From NCBI GenBank assembly GCA_017881145.1, contig JADGRG010000187.1, positions 1-6,289 of the forward strand: a stretch of DNA of 6,289 nucleotides, given 5' to 3'. The notes under the pieces were generated by a model. It made no database searches and had not been told where the DNA came from. It worked only from the letters and a program-made list of their open reading frames with translations. A program made the translations under genes and the position numbers. Source of the stretch: Sandaracinaceae bacterium (GTDB lineage: Bacteria; Myxococcota_A; Polyangia; Polyangiales; JAFGIB01). Positions 6,060 through 6,289 of this stretch are shown in pieces. The stretch's first letter is position 1; each line of letters begins with the position of its first letter.

Positions 6060-6289
6060 GCAAGCGCGTGGTCGCCTGCCTCGACGTTCGGGATGGCAAG
6101 CTCGCCAAGAGTGTGAAGTTCGTCGACACCAAGGACATCGGCGACCCGGTATCGAAGGCCAAAGAGTATTACGACGACGGACTCGACGAGCTCGTCTTCT
6201 ACGACATCACTGCATCGAGCGAGGGGCGCGGCATCATGCTGGATGTCGTCGAGCGTGTGGCTTCGCAGGTCTTCATCCCCTTCTCGGTC
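6053..6289 (+). CDS. hisF: Imidazole glycerol phosphate synthase, cyclase subunit (3' part outside window)
   Basis: HisF is the (beta-alpha)8-barrel synthase subunit that condenses PRFAR with ammonia supplied by HisH. The first 79 codons are present and the window edge cuts the rest. The N-terminus MLSKRVVACLDVRDGKLAKS carries the catalytic D11, K19 follows in the expected place, and IGDPVSKAKEYYDDGLDELV leads into FYDITASSEGRG and the third strand FIPFSV. The FYDITASS-type sequence is typical of deltaproteobacterial HisF. The ATG at 6053 lies inside the end of hisH (stop 6057-6059). A GGATGGA ribosome site at 6041-6047, inside hisH, sits 5 bases upstream, so translation is probably coupled and the two subunits are made in equal amounts. 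Residue 20 is serine where most relatives have glycine (usual K-G, here K-S). The second catalytic aspartate lies beyond the window. Confidence 0.95.
   Translation, partial: MLSKRVVACLDVRDGKLAKSVKFVDTKDIGDPVSKAKEYYDDGLDELVFYDITASSEGRGIMLDVVERVASQVFIPFSV

Overview
The window reads as ordinary chromosomal DNA from a GC-rich bacterium, most likely a myxobacterium or close relative (Myxococcota/deltaproteobacterial type). Three things point there: a Ser/Thr protein kinase with the HRDVSPGN catalytic loop common in myxobacterial kinases, fused to a DUF4388 (PATAN-type) C-terminal region; a HisF N-terminus of the type seen in deltaproteobacteria (the FYDITASSEGRG stretch); and strong GC bias with long antisense shadow frames. 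This assignment is inference from protein character, not from a marker gene.

Layout. Positions 2-181 (+) are the last 59 codons of chorismate synthase (aroC). Positions 182-271 are a short convergent gap holding two identical 37-bp repeats (190-226, 232-268), each able to fold into a strong hairpin. A large kinase gene follows on the minus strand (stop at 272, probable start near 2356, open frame to 2596). A relatively AT-rich divergent intergenic region (about 2357-2608) separates it from three plus-strand genes: a small orphan lipoprotein (2609-3067), a PLP-dependent D-cysteine desulfhydrase/ACC deaminase-family enzyme (3134-4108, followed by a hairpin at 4112-4132), and a small STAS-like protein (4251-4700). 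A histidine-phosphatase (phosphoglycerate mutase-like) gene lies on the minus strand (4712-5326), tail to tail with the STAS-like gene. The right end is the histidine pair hisH (5439-6059) and hisF (6053 to the window edge), overlapping by 7 bases.

How the genes relate. hisH and hisF encode the two subunits of imidazole glycerol phosphate synthase and are clearly translationally coupled. aroC belongs to the shikimate pathway. The genes between them (kinase, lipoprotein, PLP enzyme, STAS-like protein, phosphatase) have no obvious common pathway. I see no phage, transposon, CRISPR, tRNA or rRNA, and no convincing evidence for a new multi-gene system. The points most worth a second look are the paired hairpin repeats between aroC and the kinase, the multidomain kinase, and the unassigned lipoprotein and STAS-like protein.
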